Shown: in pieces, positions 50,978 to 59,766 of the stretch
Layout of the letters: every line of letters begins with the position of its first letter
Numbering within the stretch: the first letter of the stretch is position 1
Origin: Acidobacteriota bacterium
GTDB taxonomy: Bacteria > Acidobacteriota > Thermoanaerobaculia > Multivoradales > Multivoraceae
DNA length: 64,000 nt
Assembly: GCA_028875725.1 (NCBI GenBank)
Contig: JAPPCR010000006.1
Coordinates: forward strand, 1,681,786-1,745,785
Direction of reading: 5' to 3'
Notes under the pieces: model-generated
The model's input: the letters and a program-made list of their open reading frames with translations, nothing else
Database searches by the model: none
Told to the model about the DNA's origin: nothing
Made by a program: the position numbers and the translations under genes

Positions 50978-53900
50978 CTAGCTCTCGTTGGCCAGCTTGC
51001 GGAAGTACTCGTCGACGAGTTCGCGATAGCCGGGCGGTACCTGGTCCGAGTTGCCGAGGTAGACGCGTTCGGCTTCGCCGCCGCGTAGTTCGCGCCACAG
51101 GCGGTACTCAAACTGCCGCAGGCCCTCGACGATCTCGTTGCGGAGTCGCTCGAGCGCCCGCGGGTCGCGGTTGAGGCCGAGCAGGCTCAGATCGCCCATC
51201 TGCTGGAGTAGCTGGTCGAGGTCCGCCGTGTCCATCCGCTCCCGCCGCAGGTCGTTCCTCAGGCTCTCCAGGTCGGCGCGTCGCTGATCCAACTCCCGGT
51301 CAACCTGCCGGAGATCCTCGGCCTGGAAAACGCCCGGCTGGTAGTACCCGCCTGAGCTCGAACCGTACTGACTGAAGCGGCCCCGGTTCCGGCCGCCCTC
51401 CGGGTTGGCCGCGTCGCCCCCAGTCTCCGAAGCCGTGTCGCCGGGTCGGCCGCCCTGCTGCTGGCCGCCCTGCTGCTCGCCGCCGGGCTGCCCACCTTGC
51501 TGCTCACCGCCTTGCTGCTCGCCATCCTGCTGCTGCCGGCCGCCCTGCTCGTTCTCCTGCCCCGGACGCTGGCCGAGCCGGCTGCCCTCCTCGACGCGGT
51601 CACGCAAACGAGCCTCCATCGAGGCCAGGTTCTCGACCAGGTCGCGCGTCCGCTCGAGCATCCGCTCCTGACGCTCGCCGCCTCCCTCGCCGACACTCTC
51701 CCGCGCCTCGGCGATCCGCTCCGTCACGTCGTCGATGTCCTGCCGGATCTGGTTCTCGAACAACCGCGCGAACTCCGGGTCGCGACCGGCCAGCACGCCC
51801 TTCGAGTAGCGGATCTTCTCCTTCAACTGTTCATCGCGGATGATCGTCGCCGATTCGCGCAGCTTCCGTGCCGTCTCCGGCTGATCGCTGCGGGCGCCCT
51901 GGCTCATCCTGTTGAGCTGCGCCTCGAGGCCCGACACCTCGTCGGTCAGACGGTCCTTGCGCTCCATGATCCGTTCGATGAGGTCGGAGCGTTCCCGCGC
52001 GGAAAGGTCGCTGCGCCTCTGACCGTCCTCGCCTTCCCGGCCGGCCAATTCACCAACCTGCTCCTCGATCCGGCTCTGCATCCGGGACACGCGGTTGGCG
52101 CGCTCCTGCAGTTCCTCCATGTCCCGCCCGAGCTGCTGGCGCTGGTTTCGGTCCAGCAGCCGCCTCGCCTCGCGCAGCTTGTCGAGAGCCGCGATCCCGT
52201 CCGCGCCGACATTCGACTGCGACCTGGACGAGCCAGCCTGGGAACGCCTCATCTCCTCCGCCGCCTGTCGCAGCGCCTGCGTCGTCTCCCTCAGTTCCGG
52301 GCGCTGCTGTTCGCGCGCCAGCCGTTCCAGGCGCCGCGCGAGCTCCTCCGTTTCCTCGATCAGGTCCTGCTGTCTGCCGCCGCCACCGCCGCCTTGCTGC
52401 GAGCGGCTACGCAGCCGGTTCTGACGCTCGTTCTCGCGCTGCTGGCGGCGGGCCAGCTCGCGCAGCTTCTGCATCAGTTCGTCGACTTCCGCCTGCGCCT
52501 GCTCCGCGGCGCCGCGCTGGACCGTCTCGTACTGGTTGCGCAGCTTGTCGAGCTCGAGCTCGAACAGATCCGCCAGATCCTCGGACAGTTGCTGATTGCC
52601 GCCGCCACCGCCGCCTCCCTGCTCGAACGACACGCGCACGTCGCGGAACACGGACTCGGCGCGCTGCAACGAAGCCAGAGCCTTCTTCTCCTCGGCCAGC
52701 GCCTCCTCGGGACGCTCCGCCTCGAGCTCCTTCTCCGCCATGGACATCTCGACGTCGGCCTTCCCGAGGAACTCGATGATCTTCGAGAAGTCGTCGTCCT
52801 GGAGCAGTTGCTGGCCGCGGTTGCCCATCCGGGTGACCAGGGATGCCACCTGTTCGCGCAACCGACCCTGCATCAGGGCAACCGTCTTCACGTGCTCGGA
52901 CAGTTCCTGGGCCGTGTACTCGTCCTCGTCGCGGATCAGGCGGAACGTTGCCGAGATGATCATCTTCTGCTGCACCGAGAGCGTCTGGTCCAGGCCGCCG
53001 GCGCCGCCGCCCATGCCGCCTCCGCCCTGCTCGGCCTGGCGATAGTTCCGGTCGAAGGGCCGGATCTCCAGGAAGTAGATGTCGCTGACCGTCGGCTGCG
53101 CATGGCTGCGGTCCCAGGCTTCGGCGTGGTAGGAGATGGAGTCGCCGACCTCAAGGTCCATCTCCTCGAGGAAGAGCGTGTGTCCCGCGCTCACCTTCTT
53201 CATCGAGGAGGCGCTGTCGAGCAGCGTAACCTCTGTCTCGTCGCCGCCGTTCACGGCGTAGCGGATGTTCAGACGACGCACGCCGTAGTCGTCCTCTGCC
53301 TCGACTTCGGCGAACACCTCGTCGATCATCGACACCTTGACGTCCCGGCCGGGGGCGATGAAGCGCACGATGGCGGGCTGGTCTTCGAGGGCCGTGACCA
53401 TGTACTCGGCCGAGGCACGGTGCCACCGGCCCTCGTCGTCCATCAACTCGATCCGGTAGTAGGTGCTCTCGTCCACCGTGTACGCGGCGACTAGCCGGTC
53501 ACCTTCGAGGTTCAGGTCCCTGGGTTCGTCACCTTCGACCAGCAGCCGCCCTGCCTCGACCTGGAAGATCGGCAGGATACTGAACCGCACGTGAGTACCC
53601 TTGAGGACCGCGATGTCGCCGGCGTCCTCGACGCTCTGGTCCGACAGCCCGCTGTAACCGGGGAAGCGGTACAGGAGGTCTATCCGGTCGACGTAGGGCA
53701 GGTCCTTGACCCGGATCCGGTAGATGGGCGAGCGGACGCCAGAGGCGTCGACGTAGTAGTCCGTGTCGGCGCGCAGGTTCAGAGCGATGAAGTCGTGAGT
53801 CGCGGGTTCGCCGCCGATCATCCTCTCCTCGTCCAGCTCGAAGCCCTCGCCGACCCGGTTCATCGGCCACTGCTGCCACTCGCCGTCCGGATTGCCGGCG

Positions 53901-54637
53901 GCGTCCAGCGGCCTCAGACCGAGTTCGACGCGATCCGGGTCGAAGCCCAGCACCGCCGCGCTGATCAACTGATCGGAGCCGCGGGCCACCGTAGTGTTCC
54001 CCGGCGCCACCACCAGGCGATACGGATTGTCGACGGCCGCCGCCCGCCAGGGCGTGAACAGCAGCATCGCGCCGTGCTGAAGGAAAGCCGGGCTGAGCAA
54101 TACGGCCACCATGCCGGCGCTCGCGACACCGGCCAGAGCCGCCGAGAAACGCTGCAGCGCGCCGCGCTCGATCCGTGTCGCGAAACCGCTCTGCTGGCAG
54201 CGCTCGATCGCGTCTTCCAGAACCTGCCGCTGGAGTTCCGGCGACACCCGCTCGGCGTCCGCGGGCGAACCCTGCTGCACGGGACCCAGTTCCACCGCGC
54301 TCAGCACCGAAGCCTTGAGCGTCGGCTCGTTCTCCTCCACGTAGAGCGCCACTTGACGCGTGGACACACGTCTCGCAAGAGGAATCGCGAGCAACCGAAC
54401 CGCGAGAGCGATCAGTGTCAGGTAGGCGAGCCAGCGGAACACCTCGACCGCTCGCTCGCTGTAGAGGAAGTAGTCCATGCCCCAGACCGAGACGGCGAAC
54501 GCCGCAAAGCCGGTCACGATCAGCGTGACCAGCCCGCGCAGCGCCACCTTCATCCGCCAGCGCAGGCGAACGCGACGGATCACGCTCATCAGTTCGCCGT
54601 AGGTCGGGTCGTAGATGGGATCGAAACCGGAAGCCAT
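50978..54637 (-). CDS. Very large membrane-anchored coiled-coil protein (DUF4175-like)
   Basis: Protein of 1219 aa. Two N-terminal membrane helices (L-V-T-L-I-V-T-G-F-A-A-F-A-V and W-L-A-Y-L-T-L-I-A-L-A-V-R) and a third near 170 are followed by a beta-rich region (about 200-540). Beyond residue 560 lies an almost continuous charged coiled coil broken by Gly- and Gln/Gly-rich linkers (G-G-G-G-G-G-N-Q-Q, then repeats of Q-Q-G-G). It resembles DUF4175 proteins found with MoxR operons. Probably a long periplasmic scaffold. It is the last gene of the operon, 13 bp after the vWA gene, with TGAGGAGA before its ATG. Function unknown. Confidence 0.82.
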   Translation of the reverse strand: MASGFDPIYDPTYGELMSVIRRVRLRWRMKVALRGLVTLIVTGFAAFAVSVWGMDYFLYSERAVEVFRWLAYLTLIALAVRLLAIPLARRVSTRQVALYVEENEPTLKASVLSAVELGPVQQGSPADAERVSPELQRQVLEDAIERCQQSGFATRIERGALQRFSAALAGVASAGMVAVLLSPAFLQHGAMLLFTPWRAAAVDNPYRLVVAPGNTTVARGSDQLISAAVLGFDPDRVELGLRPLDAAGNPDGEWQQWPMNRVGEGFELDEERMIGGEPATHDFIALNLRADTDYYVDASGVRSPIYRIRVKDLPYVDRIDLLYRFPGYSGLSDQSVEDAGDIAVLKGTHVRFSILPIFQVEAGRLLVEGDEPRDLNLEGDRLVAAYTVDESTYYRIELMDDEGRWHRASAEYMVTALEDQPAIVRFIAPGRDVKVSMIDEVFAEVEAEDDYGVRRLNIRYAVNGGDETEVTLLDSASSMKKVSAGHTLFLEEMDLEVGDSISYHAEAWDRSHAQPTVSDIYFLEIRPFDRNYRQAEQGGGGMGGGAGGLDQTLSVQQKMIISATFRLIRDEDEYTAQELSEHVKTVALMQGRLREQVASLVTRMGNRGQQLLQDDDFSKIIEFLGKADVEMSMAEKELEAERPEEALAEEKKALASLQRAESVFRDVRVSFEQGGGGGGGNQQLSEDLADLFELELDKLRNQYETVQRGAAEQAQAEVDELMQKLRELARRQQRENERQNRLRSRSQQGGGGGGRQQDLIEETEELARRLERLAREQQRPELRETTQALRQAAEEMRRSQAGSSRSQSNVGADGIAALDKLREARRLLDRNQRQQLGRDMEELQERANRVSRMQSRIEEQVGELAGREGEDGQRRSDLSARERSDLIERIMERKDRLTDEVSGLEAQLNRMSQGARSDQPETARKLRESATIIRDEQLKEKIRYSKGVLAGRDPEFARLFENQIRQDIDDVTERIAEARESVGEGGGERQERMLERTRDLVENLASMEARLRDRVEEGSRLGQRPGQENEQGGRQQQDGEQQGGEQQGGQPGGEQQGGQQQGGRPGDTASETGGDAANPEGGRNRGRFSQYGSSSGGYYQPGVFQAEDLRQVDRELDQRRADLESLRNDLRRERMDTADLDQLLQQMGDLSLLGLNRDPRALERLRNEIVEGLRQFEYRLWRELRGGEAERVYLGNSDQVPPGYRELVDEYFRKLANES

Positions 54638-54650
54638 CGGGTCTCCTCAG

Positions 54651-56813
54651 TCAGCTCTGCTCGCCGGTGGGGCTCCATGCTGTCACGACCGGCGCCGCGG
54701 CGGCGCGGCGCCGGTTGGCGAACAGGGTTTCGGCAGCCAGTACCAGAGCCGCGGCAGCGATCAGGAACCACCAGAGTCGCTGCCGCCGCTCGCGTTCTTC
54801 CGGAGTCAGCGCCGCCTCCGTCGCTGAAGCGCTCTCCTCTTCCCTCGGCCGAATGCGGGACATGAACTCGTCCAGGTCGAGTCGGCTCAGATCGGACTCC
54901 GCCACGGGCACGTTGCTCGCCAGGGTCAGGGGCTCGGTGGAGACGTCGGCCCGCACCTCCCGGAACTCGTAGAAGCCCGGCTCCTCCACATCAAGCAGCA
55001 GACCTCCGCCGTCCGCGTCGATACGGCTCTCTCGGCCCGACGGGGCGACCGAGACGTATCCGTTCCCCTCGCTTTCCGCCTGCCCGCCGGGAAGTTCCAC
55101 CTCTGCGACTTCACCCACGCGATACCAGGAGCGAGGCAACGAGTAGCCCGCCAGGTACTCGACCGAGCGATGGACGAAGGGGAGAAACACCGCCTGAAGC
55201 GGCAGCGTGTTCCAGAACGTGTCGAACGAGGTGGGCAGCACGAGGACGCGGCCGGAAGGGGCGCCCGACGCATCGCCGTCCTCCACCGCCGCCGGCATCA
55301 GATCGAGTAGCGCCGGAGCGCCGTCGTCGAAGCGGGCGATCGCCGCGGCGCCTTCCGGAGGCACGAGCCGGTGATAGCGGAAGAACGACGCGGAGGAGAA
55401 ATCGCCGCTCCTGGCCGCTGCGAAGACGTCGAAGACCGGATGACCCGTGTCGAACCAGGCCAGGGAACCCGCGCTGCCGGACAACCGGTCCGCTTGACGT
55501 TCGGTGGTCACGCCGAACTCCCTCAGCAACCCTGCAGTCGACGTCATGCCGCGCTCGACCGAGAGCAGCAGGCCACCGCCGTCCCGGACGAAGCCGGCGA
55601 TCGCGTCGCCGGCCGAGGCCGACAGTTGCTGGGCCGCGTCGTTGATGACGATGACCGACTTGCCGTCCAGTATCGATCGCTGGAAGCCGGACGCCTGCAC
55701 CCGGCTCACCCGGAAGAACGGCCGCCGGCCGAGCGCCAGGGCTTCTTCGAGATACCGGCCACGGCGGCGGTCGCCGTCCGGTTCGATCACGAGCACGCCG
55801 ACTTCGTGCGCCGGCGACAGGACGAAGCGGAACTCGTTGTCTGCGGCGAGGGCGTCGTCGCGCAGACGCACCGTGCCGCGGGTCGTGCGTTGCCGTTCGA
55901 GTACCTCGGGTGCGAAGTTGACCATCGCCGACGAGTCTGCGCCCAGTTCGACTGCCCTGGTCTGGACCACCTCGCGATCGAGCAGCAGGTCGACCTCCGC
56001 CCGCAAGGGCGTCCCGGCCGGAGCCGCCGACGGCTCGCGGACGACCAGGTAACTGACCCGGGCCGCGATGCCCACCTGTTCACGGTCACCGCTGCGAGAG
56101 TGGTCGAAGGCGACGTCGGTAATGGCGGCATTGCTCACCTCGTCGTCTTCCCCACCCACGTCCACGAGCCGTAGTTCCACGCCGGCAGGCAGCGCCGCGA
56201 CGTTCTCCGGTGTCCAGGACGAGCGTTGAAAGTCGCTCACGATGAGGAGTTCGCGCCGGCCGAGTTCCCCCGCCTCGGCCAGCACTCCACGAGCCATCTG
56301 GATCGCCGGCAACAGCGAGGTGGACCGCGGCGCGATCTCCACATCCTGGACCATCGCGGCCAGCAGCGCTGCATCCGTCGTCGGCGCGCTCTGGAGTTCC
56401 GCCTCGTCCGAGTAGACGACCAGGGCGCCCCGGTCGGCAGCTTCGAGGTCGGCGAAGGCCGACTCGGCCGCCGCGGCGGCCCGCTGCCAGCGATCGCCGA
56501 AGCCCATGCTGAACGAGTTGTCCAGCAGCACGACGACCAGCCGGCTGGAAGAGGTGGCGCCGGCAGCCGCGTCACCCTGCCACAGTGGCCGGGCAAAGGC
56601 CAGGGCAAGCAGGGCCACCGCGAGGCAGCGCATCAGGAGCAGTAGAACGTCCCGCAGCCGGCGCCGGCGCATCGAACGGTACGGCGCCTGGGAGATGAAC
56701 ATCAGCGACGGGAACCGGACCACCCGGCTGCGGTGCCGCAAACGCAGGTGAATGAGGACCGGCACCGCGACGGCGGCCAGACCGAGCAGAAACAGAGGTG
56801 CCAGCAGACCCAT
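54651..56813 (-). CDS. BatA-type membrane protein with von Willebrand A domain
   Basis: Protein of 720 aa. The N-terminus L-L-A-P-L-F-L-L-G-L-A-A-V-A-V-P-V-L-I-H-L is the BatA/aerotolerance-type anchor; a second helix covers about 57-75. The vWA domain has an intact MIDAS D-N-S-F-S (Asp98, Ser100, Ser102). A middle region with I-V-I-N-D-A-A-Q-Q-L resembles a class I amidotransferase-like fold. A final helix near residue 690 re-enters the membrane. Vwa domains in MoxR operons are thought to bind the ATPase or a metal-dependent partner. It lies between DUF58 and the coiled-coil gene. Confidence 0.88.
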   Translation of the reverse strand: MGLLAPLFLLGLAAVAVPVLIHLRLRHRSRVVRFPSLMFISQAPYRSMRRRRLRDVLLLLMRCLAVALLALAFARPLWQGDAAAGATSSSRLVVVLLDNSFSMGFGDRWQRAAAAAESAFADLEAADRGALVVYSDEAELQSAPTTDAALLAAMVQDVEIAPRSTSLLPAIQMARGVLAEAGELGRRELLIVSDFQRSSWTPENVAALPAGVELRLVDVGGEDDEVSNAAITDVAFDHSRSGDREQVGIAARVSYLVVREPSAAPAGTPLRAEVDLLLDREVVQTRAVELGADSSAMVNFAPEVLERQRTTRGTVRLRDDALAADNEFRFVLSPAHEVGVLVIEPDGDRRRGRYLEEALALGRRPFFRVSRVQASGFQRSILDGKSVIVINDAAQQLSASAGDAIAGFVRDGGGLLLSVERGMTSTAGLLREFGVTTERQADRLSGSAGSLAWFDTGHPVFDVFAAARSGDFSSASFFRYHRLVPPEGAAAIARFDDGAPALLDLMPAAVEDGDASGAPSGRVLVLPTSFDTFWNTLPLQAVFLPFVHRSVEYLAGYSLPRSWYRVGEVAEVELPGGQAESEGNGYVSVAPSGRESRIDADGGGLLLDVEEPGFYEFREVRADVSTEPLTLASNVPVAESDLSRLDLDEFMSRIRPREEESASATEAALTPEERERRQRLWWFLIAAAALVLAAETLFANRRRAAAAPVVTAWSPTGEQS

Positions 56814-56825
56814 GGCCGTATCGAC

Positions 56826-57719
56826 CTATCTGGCCTTCATCGCGTAGAGCCGGGCGGACAGGTAGCTGTAGAGCGCCGCGTCCAGGGGTTGGGAGATGTC
56901 GACCAGCGTGTAGTCGATGCCCGCCTCGACCAGGGACCGGTCCAGCGTCCGCGTGTGTTCCCGGATCAGCTCCAGATACTGGTCCCGCAGCACATCCGGC
57001 ATCACGGCTTCCCGCACCCCGGTCTCCAGATCCCTGAGGTCGAGCTCGCCGTCGAAGTCGAACCGGAGCTCCGCCGGGTCCAGCAGATGGAAGAGGATCA
57101 CGTCGTTGCCCTTGTGCCGGAAGCCGGCCGCGGTCCGGATTACCGTCTCGGGATCCTCGTAGAAGTCCGAGATCAGGACGACCATGCTCCGGCGCCGCAC
57201 CGCGTCGACCACCTCGAGCAGCGGTTCGCGCAGGCTGCCGCCGCCACCCGGTTCGATCCGGTCGATCGTGTGGAGCACGACCTGAAGGTGCTTGGCCGCC
57301 GGCGGCACGAAGTCGACGATCCCGCTGTCGAAGGTGACCAGGCCAATGCGGTCCTTCTGTTTGGAGGCGAAGTAGCCCAGGCACGCGGCGAGGTAGCGCC
57401 CGTAGTCGAGCTTCGTCACGGCGCCTGTTCCAAAGTCCATCGAGCGGGAGACGTCGAGCGCGATCGTCAGGTTCGTGTTCGTGTCGGCTTCGAACTCCTT
57501 CACGTAGAAGCGGTCGGTACGGCAGAAGAGCTTCCAGTCGACGCGCCGGATGTCGTCGCCCGGCTGGTACGCCCGGTACTCCGCGAAGTCCATCGACCGG
57601 CCGAGGAACGGCGACCGGTGTAGACCGCTCACGAAGCCCTCGACCACGGTCTTCGCGAGCAGGTCGAGACTGCTGATGCGCGCGAGCGTCCCGGTGTCGA
57701 CGAACCTGCCGTAGCTCAT
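56826..57719 (-). CDS. DUF58 protein with vWA-like fold
   Basis: Protein of 297 aa. The family signature G-R-S-M-D-F-A-E-Y-R-A-Y-Q-P-G-D-D-I-R-R-V-D-W-K occurs at 40-63 and a MIDAS D-V-S-R-S at 89-93. L-I-S-D-F-Y-E-D closes the fold. No membrane helix, so cytoplasmic. DUF58 is almost always encoded beside MoxR and is believed to work with it in folding or activating envelope or metal-dependent proteins. The start follows the family pattern. Confidence 0.92.
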   Translation of the reverse strand: MSYGRFVDTGTLARISSLDLLAKTVVEGFVSGLHRSPFLGRSMDFAEYRAYQPGDDIRRVDWKLFCRTDRFYVKEFEADTNTNLTIALDVSRSMDFGTGAVTKLDYGRYLAACLGYFASKQKDRIGLVTFDSGIVDFVPPAAKHLQVVLHTIDRIEPGGGGSLREPLLEVVDAVRRRSMVVLISDFYEDPETVIRTAAGFRHKGNDVILFHLLDPAELRFDFDGELDLRDLETGVREAVMPDVLRDQYLELIREHTRTLDRSLVEAGIDYTLVDISQPLDAALYSYLSARLYAMKAR

Positions 57720-57742
57720 GCCGCCGCCTCGCCCGTCAGCAG

Positions 57743-57860
57743 ATTCCACTCGGGGTGACGGACGCGAGTGTGTCGCGGGTCTGACCCGCGATCCGTCTCC
57801 TCAGCATCGCTTCCCGCTCCAGCTTCTTCACTTCATTCCACTCGGAGTCACGGGCGCCAG
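57743..57860. repeat. Imperfect direct repeat of the moxR 3' end around a hairpin
   Basis: A 26-nt stretch at 57743-57768 matches 57835-57860 at 22 positions. The second copy is the end of the moxR coding region (reverse strand, ending V-T-P-S-G-M-K-stop). The first copy, downstream of it, reads V-T-P-S-G-I-C-stop. Between them a perfect hairpin TCGCGGGT-CTG-ACCCGCGA (57773-57791) lies in the moxR-DUF58 gap. It may set the ratio of moxR to downstream mRNA. Confidence 0.6.
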
Positions 57861-58910
57861 TTCCAAGAGTCGGCCGACGATCTCGTCAGTGGTCACCCGC
57901 TCCGACTCGGCGTGGAAGTTCGTCAGGATGCGGTGCCGCATGACGGGCTTGGCCAGGGCTCGGACGTCCTCGTGCGCGACGTGGTAGCGCCCGTCCATCA
58001 GCGCCTTGGCCTTGGCGCCGAGAACCATGAACTGGGCCGCGCGAACGCTGGCCCCGTACTGCACCCACTGGTTCACGAAGTCCGGCGCCTCCGGGGTGTC
58101 GGGACGGGTCATTCGCACCAGGTGGACGGCGTAGCGGAGGATCGGCTCCGCGATCGGCACCCGCCGCACCAGCCGGTGGAACGCGCGCAGGTCGTCGCCC
58201 GTGACCCGGGTCTCCAGGGTGAACTCGCGGATCGTGGTCGTCGCGTCGACGATCTCCATCTCCTCGTCCTCGGGAAGATGGTCGATGACGATGTTGAACA
58301 TGAAGCGGTCGAGCTGAGCCTCGGGCAGTGGATAGGTGCCCTCCAGTTCGATCGGGTTCTGGGTCGCGAAGACGAAGAACGGCTGCTCCAGCTCGTAGGT
58401 CCGGCCCTGGACGGTCACGCGGTGCTCCTGCATCGCTTCGAGCAGCGCCGCCTGGGTCTTCGGCGGGGTCCGGTTGATCTCGTCGGCGAGGACGATCTGG
58501 GCGAAGATCGGCCCGGGCATGAAGATCATCTCCCGCTTGCCGGTGTCCTGATCCTCCTGGATGATGTCAGTGCCGGTGATGTCGCTCGGCATTAGGTCCG
58601 GCGTGAACTGGATGCGGCTGAACTTCAGGTCCAGGATCTCGGCGATGGTCTGGACGATCAGGGTCTTCGCCAGACCCGGTACGCCGGTCAGGATGCTGTT
58701 GCCGCCCACGAACAGCGTCATCAGGACCTGACCGAGAACCTCCTCCTGGCCGACGATCTGCTTGGCGAGCTGGGCGAGGACCTGCTCCCGGCCTGTCGCC
58801 AGCCGCGCGGCCAGCTCGATATCCGTTTCGCTGGTCAGGCCCTCGCCGTCGCCTTCCAGGACGGCGGTCTGGGCAAGGCTTTCCGAAGTGTCGTTCATCG
58901 AGTTCTCCAT
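57828..58910 (-). CDS. MoxR-family AAA+ ATPase
   Basis: Protein of 360 aa. Walker A G-V-P-G-L-A-K-T (76-83), Walker B V-L-A-D-E-I-N-R, the [19 protein letters not shown] sensor segment, and a C-terminal lid. MoxR proteins are chaperone-like ATPases that act with vWA proteins, and three such proteins or relatives lie beside it. An ATG four codons further in (M-N-D-T-S) is an alternative start. It is 37 bp after the DUF4159 gene in the same direction. Confidence 0.95.
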   Translation of the reverse strand: MENSMNDTSESLAQTAVLEGDGEGLTSETDIELAARLATGREQVLAQLAKQIVGQEEVLGQVLMTLFVGGNSILTGVPGLAKTLIVQTIAEILDLKFSRIQFTPDLMPSDITGTDIIQEDQDTGKREMIFMPGPIFAQIVLADEINRTPPKTQAALLEAMQEHRVTVQGRTYELEQPFFVFATQNPIELEGTYPLPEAQLDRFMFNIVIDHLPEDEEMEIVDATTTIREFTLETRVTGDDLRAFHRLVRRVPIAEPILRYAVHLVRMTRPDTPEAPDFVNQWVQYGASVRAAQFMVLGAKAKALMDGRYHVAHEDVRALAKPVMRHRILTNFHAESERVTTDEIVGRLLELAPVTPSGMK

Positions 58911-58947
58911 GCTTGCGGAATCGGGGCCGCGTCCGTTCGCGAACGGT

Positions 58948-59766
58948 TCAGTGAGTCATCCCGTAGATCAGGTAGTTGACCCCGAGCTTGAAGCCCTTCT
59001 GGGTCACGTCGACCGGGTAGAAGGTGGTCTCCGACCACTCCCAGAAATCGCCTATGTCCATGTTGTAGTTGATGGCGACCATCAGCCGCCGGCTCGGATC
59101 GTTGTCCTCGAAGACACCGTAGATCCGCCCCCGCACGGGGTAGAAGCGGGCGTCCTCGATGTCGAAGTTGATGTCCTCGAGCACGAAAAAGGAGCGGAAG
59201 ACGGGGTGATCGACGGTAAGGGGGACGAGTTCGTAGCCAGGCAGGAGCCGGCCCATCTGCCGCTCGAAATTCTCCCACTGAACGGGATAACCGCGTATGT
59301 CGAAGAAGTCGTCGATCACCAGAAAGCCGCCCTTGAGCAGGTAGGAGCGGAGGTTCTCGACATCTTCCTCGGTCGGGTTCCAGAAGCCCGGCTCGCAGAG
59401 ATAGGCCCAGGGATGCTCGAACAGCCGGGGATCGCTCAGCTCGAGGACGTTGCCGCCCTCCGTCTGCACCTCGATGTCGGTGATCTCGTCGACGATACGG
59501 GTGAAGTTCTCCTCGGCGAACGGATAGTCGTGGTTCCACTTCAGGTCGAGGCCCCACATGAACGGGCCGCCGCCCCAGATCGTCGGCTCGAAGCGGATCC
59601 GGGCGAAGGTGAAACCGCCCGAGTAGGGGAACGACGGCGTCTCCACCTCGGGCGCCGCGGGGCGCCAGTTCTCGTCGCGCGCGGACAGTCCCCCCGCCAG
59701 CAGGGCGAGCGACAGGATGCCCGCCACGGCTCGAAACGTCCGACGTTTGCTGCGTGCTCCGGTCAC
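58948..59766 (-). CDS. Exported DUF4159 protein
   Basis: Protein of 272 aa. A signal peptide (T-F-R-A-V-A-G-I-L-S-L-A-L-L-A-G-G-L-S-A) is followed by the DUF4159 pattern: F-T-F-A-R-I-R-F-E, the L-L-K-G-G-F-L-V-I-D-D-F-F-D-I-R strand-turn, H-P-V-F-R-S-F-F and W-S-E-T-T-F-Y-P-V. The fold is thought to be amidotransferase-like without catalysis. The GTG start overlaps the TGA of the TPR gene by 4 nt (GTGA), showing translational coupling. DUF4159 genes commonly accompany MoxR in Acidobacteriota and Planctomycetes. Confidence 0.88.
   Translation of the reverse strand: MTGARSKRRTFRAVAGILSLALLAGGLSARDENWRPAAPEVETPSFPYSGGFTFARIRFEPTIWGGGPFMWGLDLKWNHDYPFAEENFTRIVDEITDIEVQTEGGNVLELSDPRLFEHPWAYLCEPGFWNPTEEDVENLRSYLLKGGFLVIDDFFDIRGYPVQWENFERQMGRLLPGYELVPLTVDHPVFRSFFVLEDINFDIEDARFYPVRGRIYGVFEDNDPSRRLMVAINYNMDIGDFWEWSETTFYPVDVTQKGFKLGVNYLIYGMTH

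Noticed and set aside
51497..53494. A 665-codon forward frame antisense to the coiled-coil protein
   Set aside because: It is a Leu/Arg-rich shadow of the Glu/Gln/Arg-rich coiled coil; no start signal or domain.
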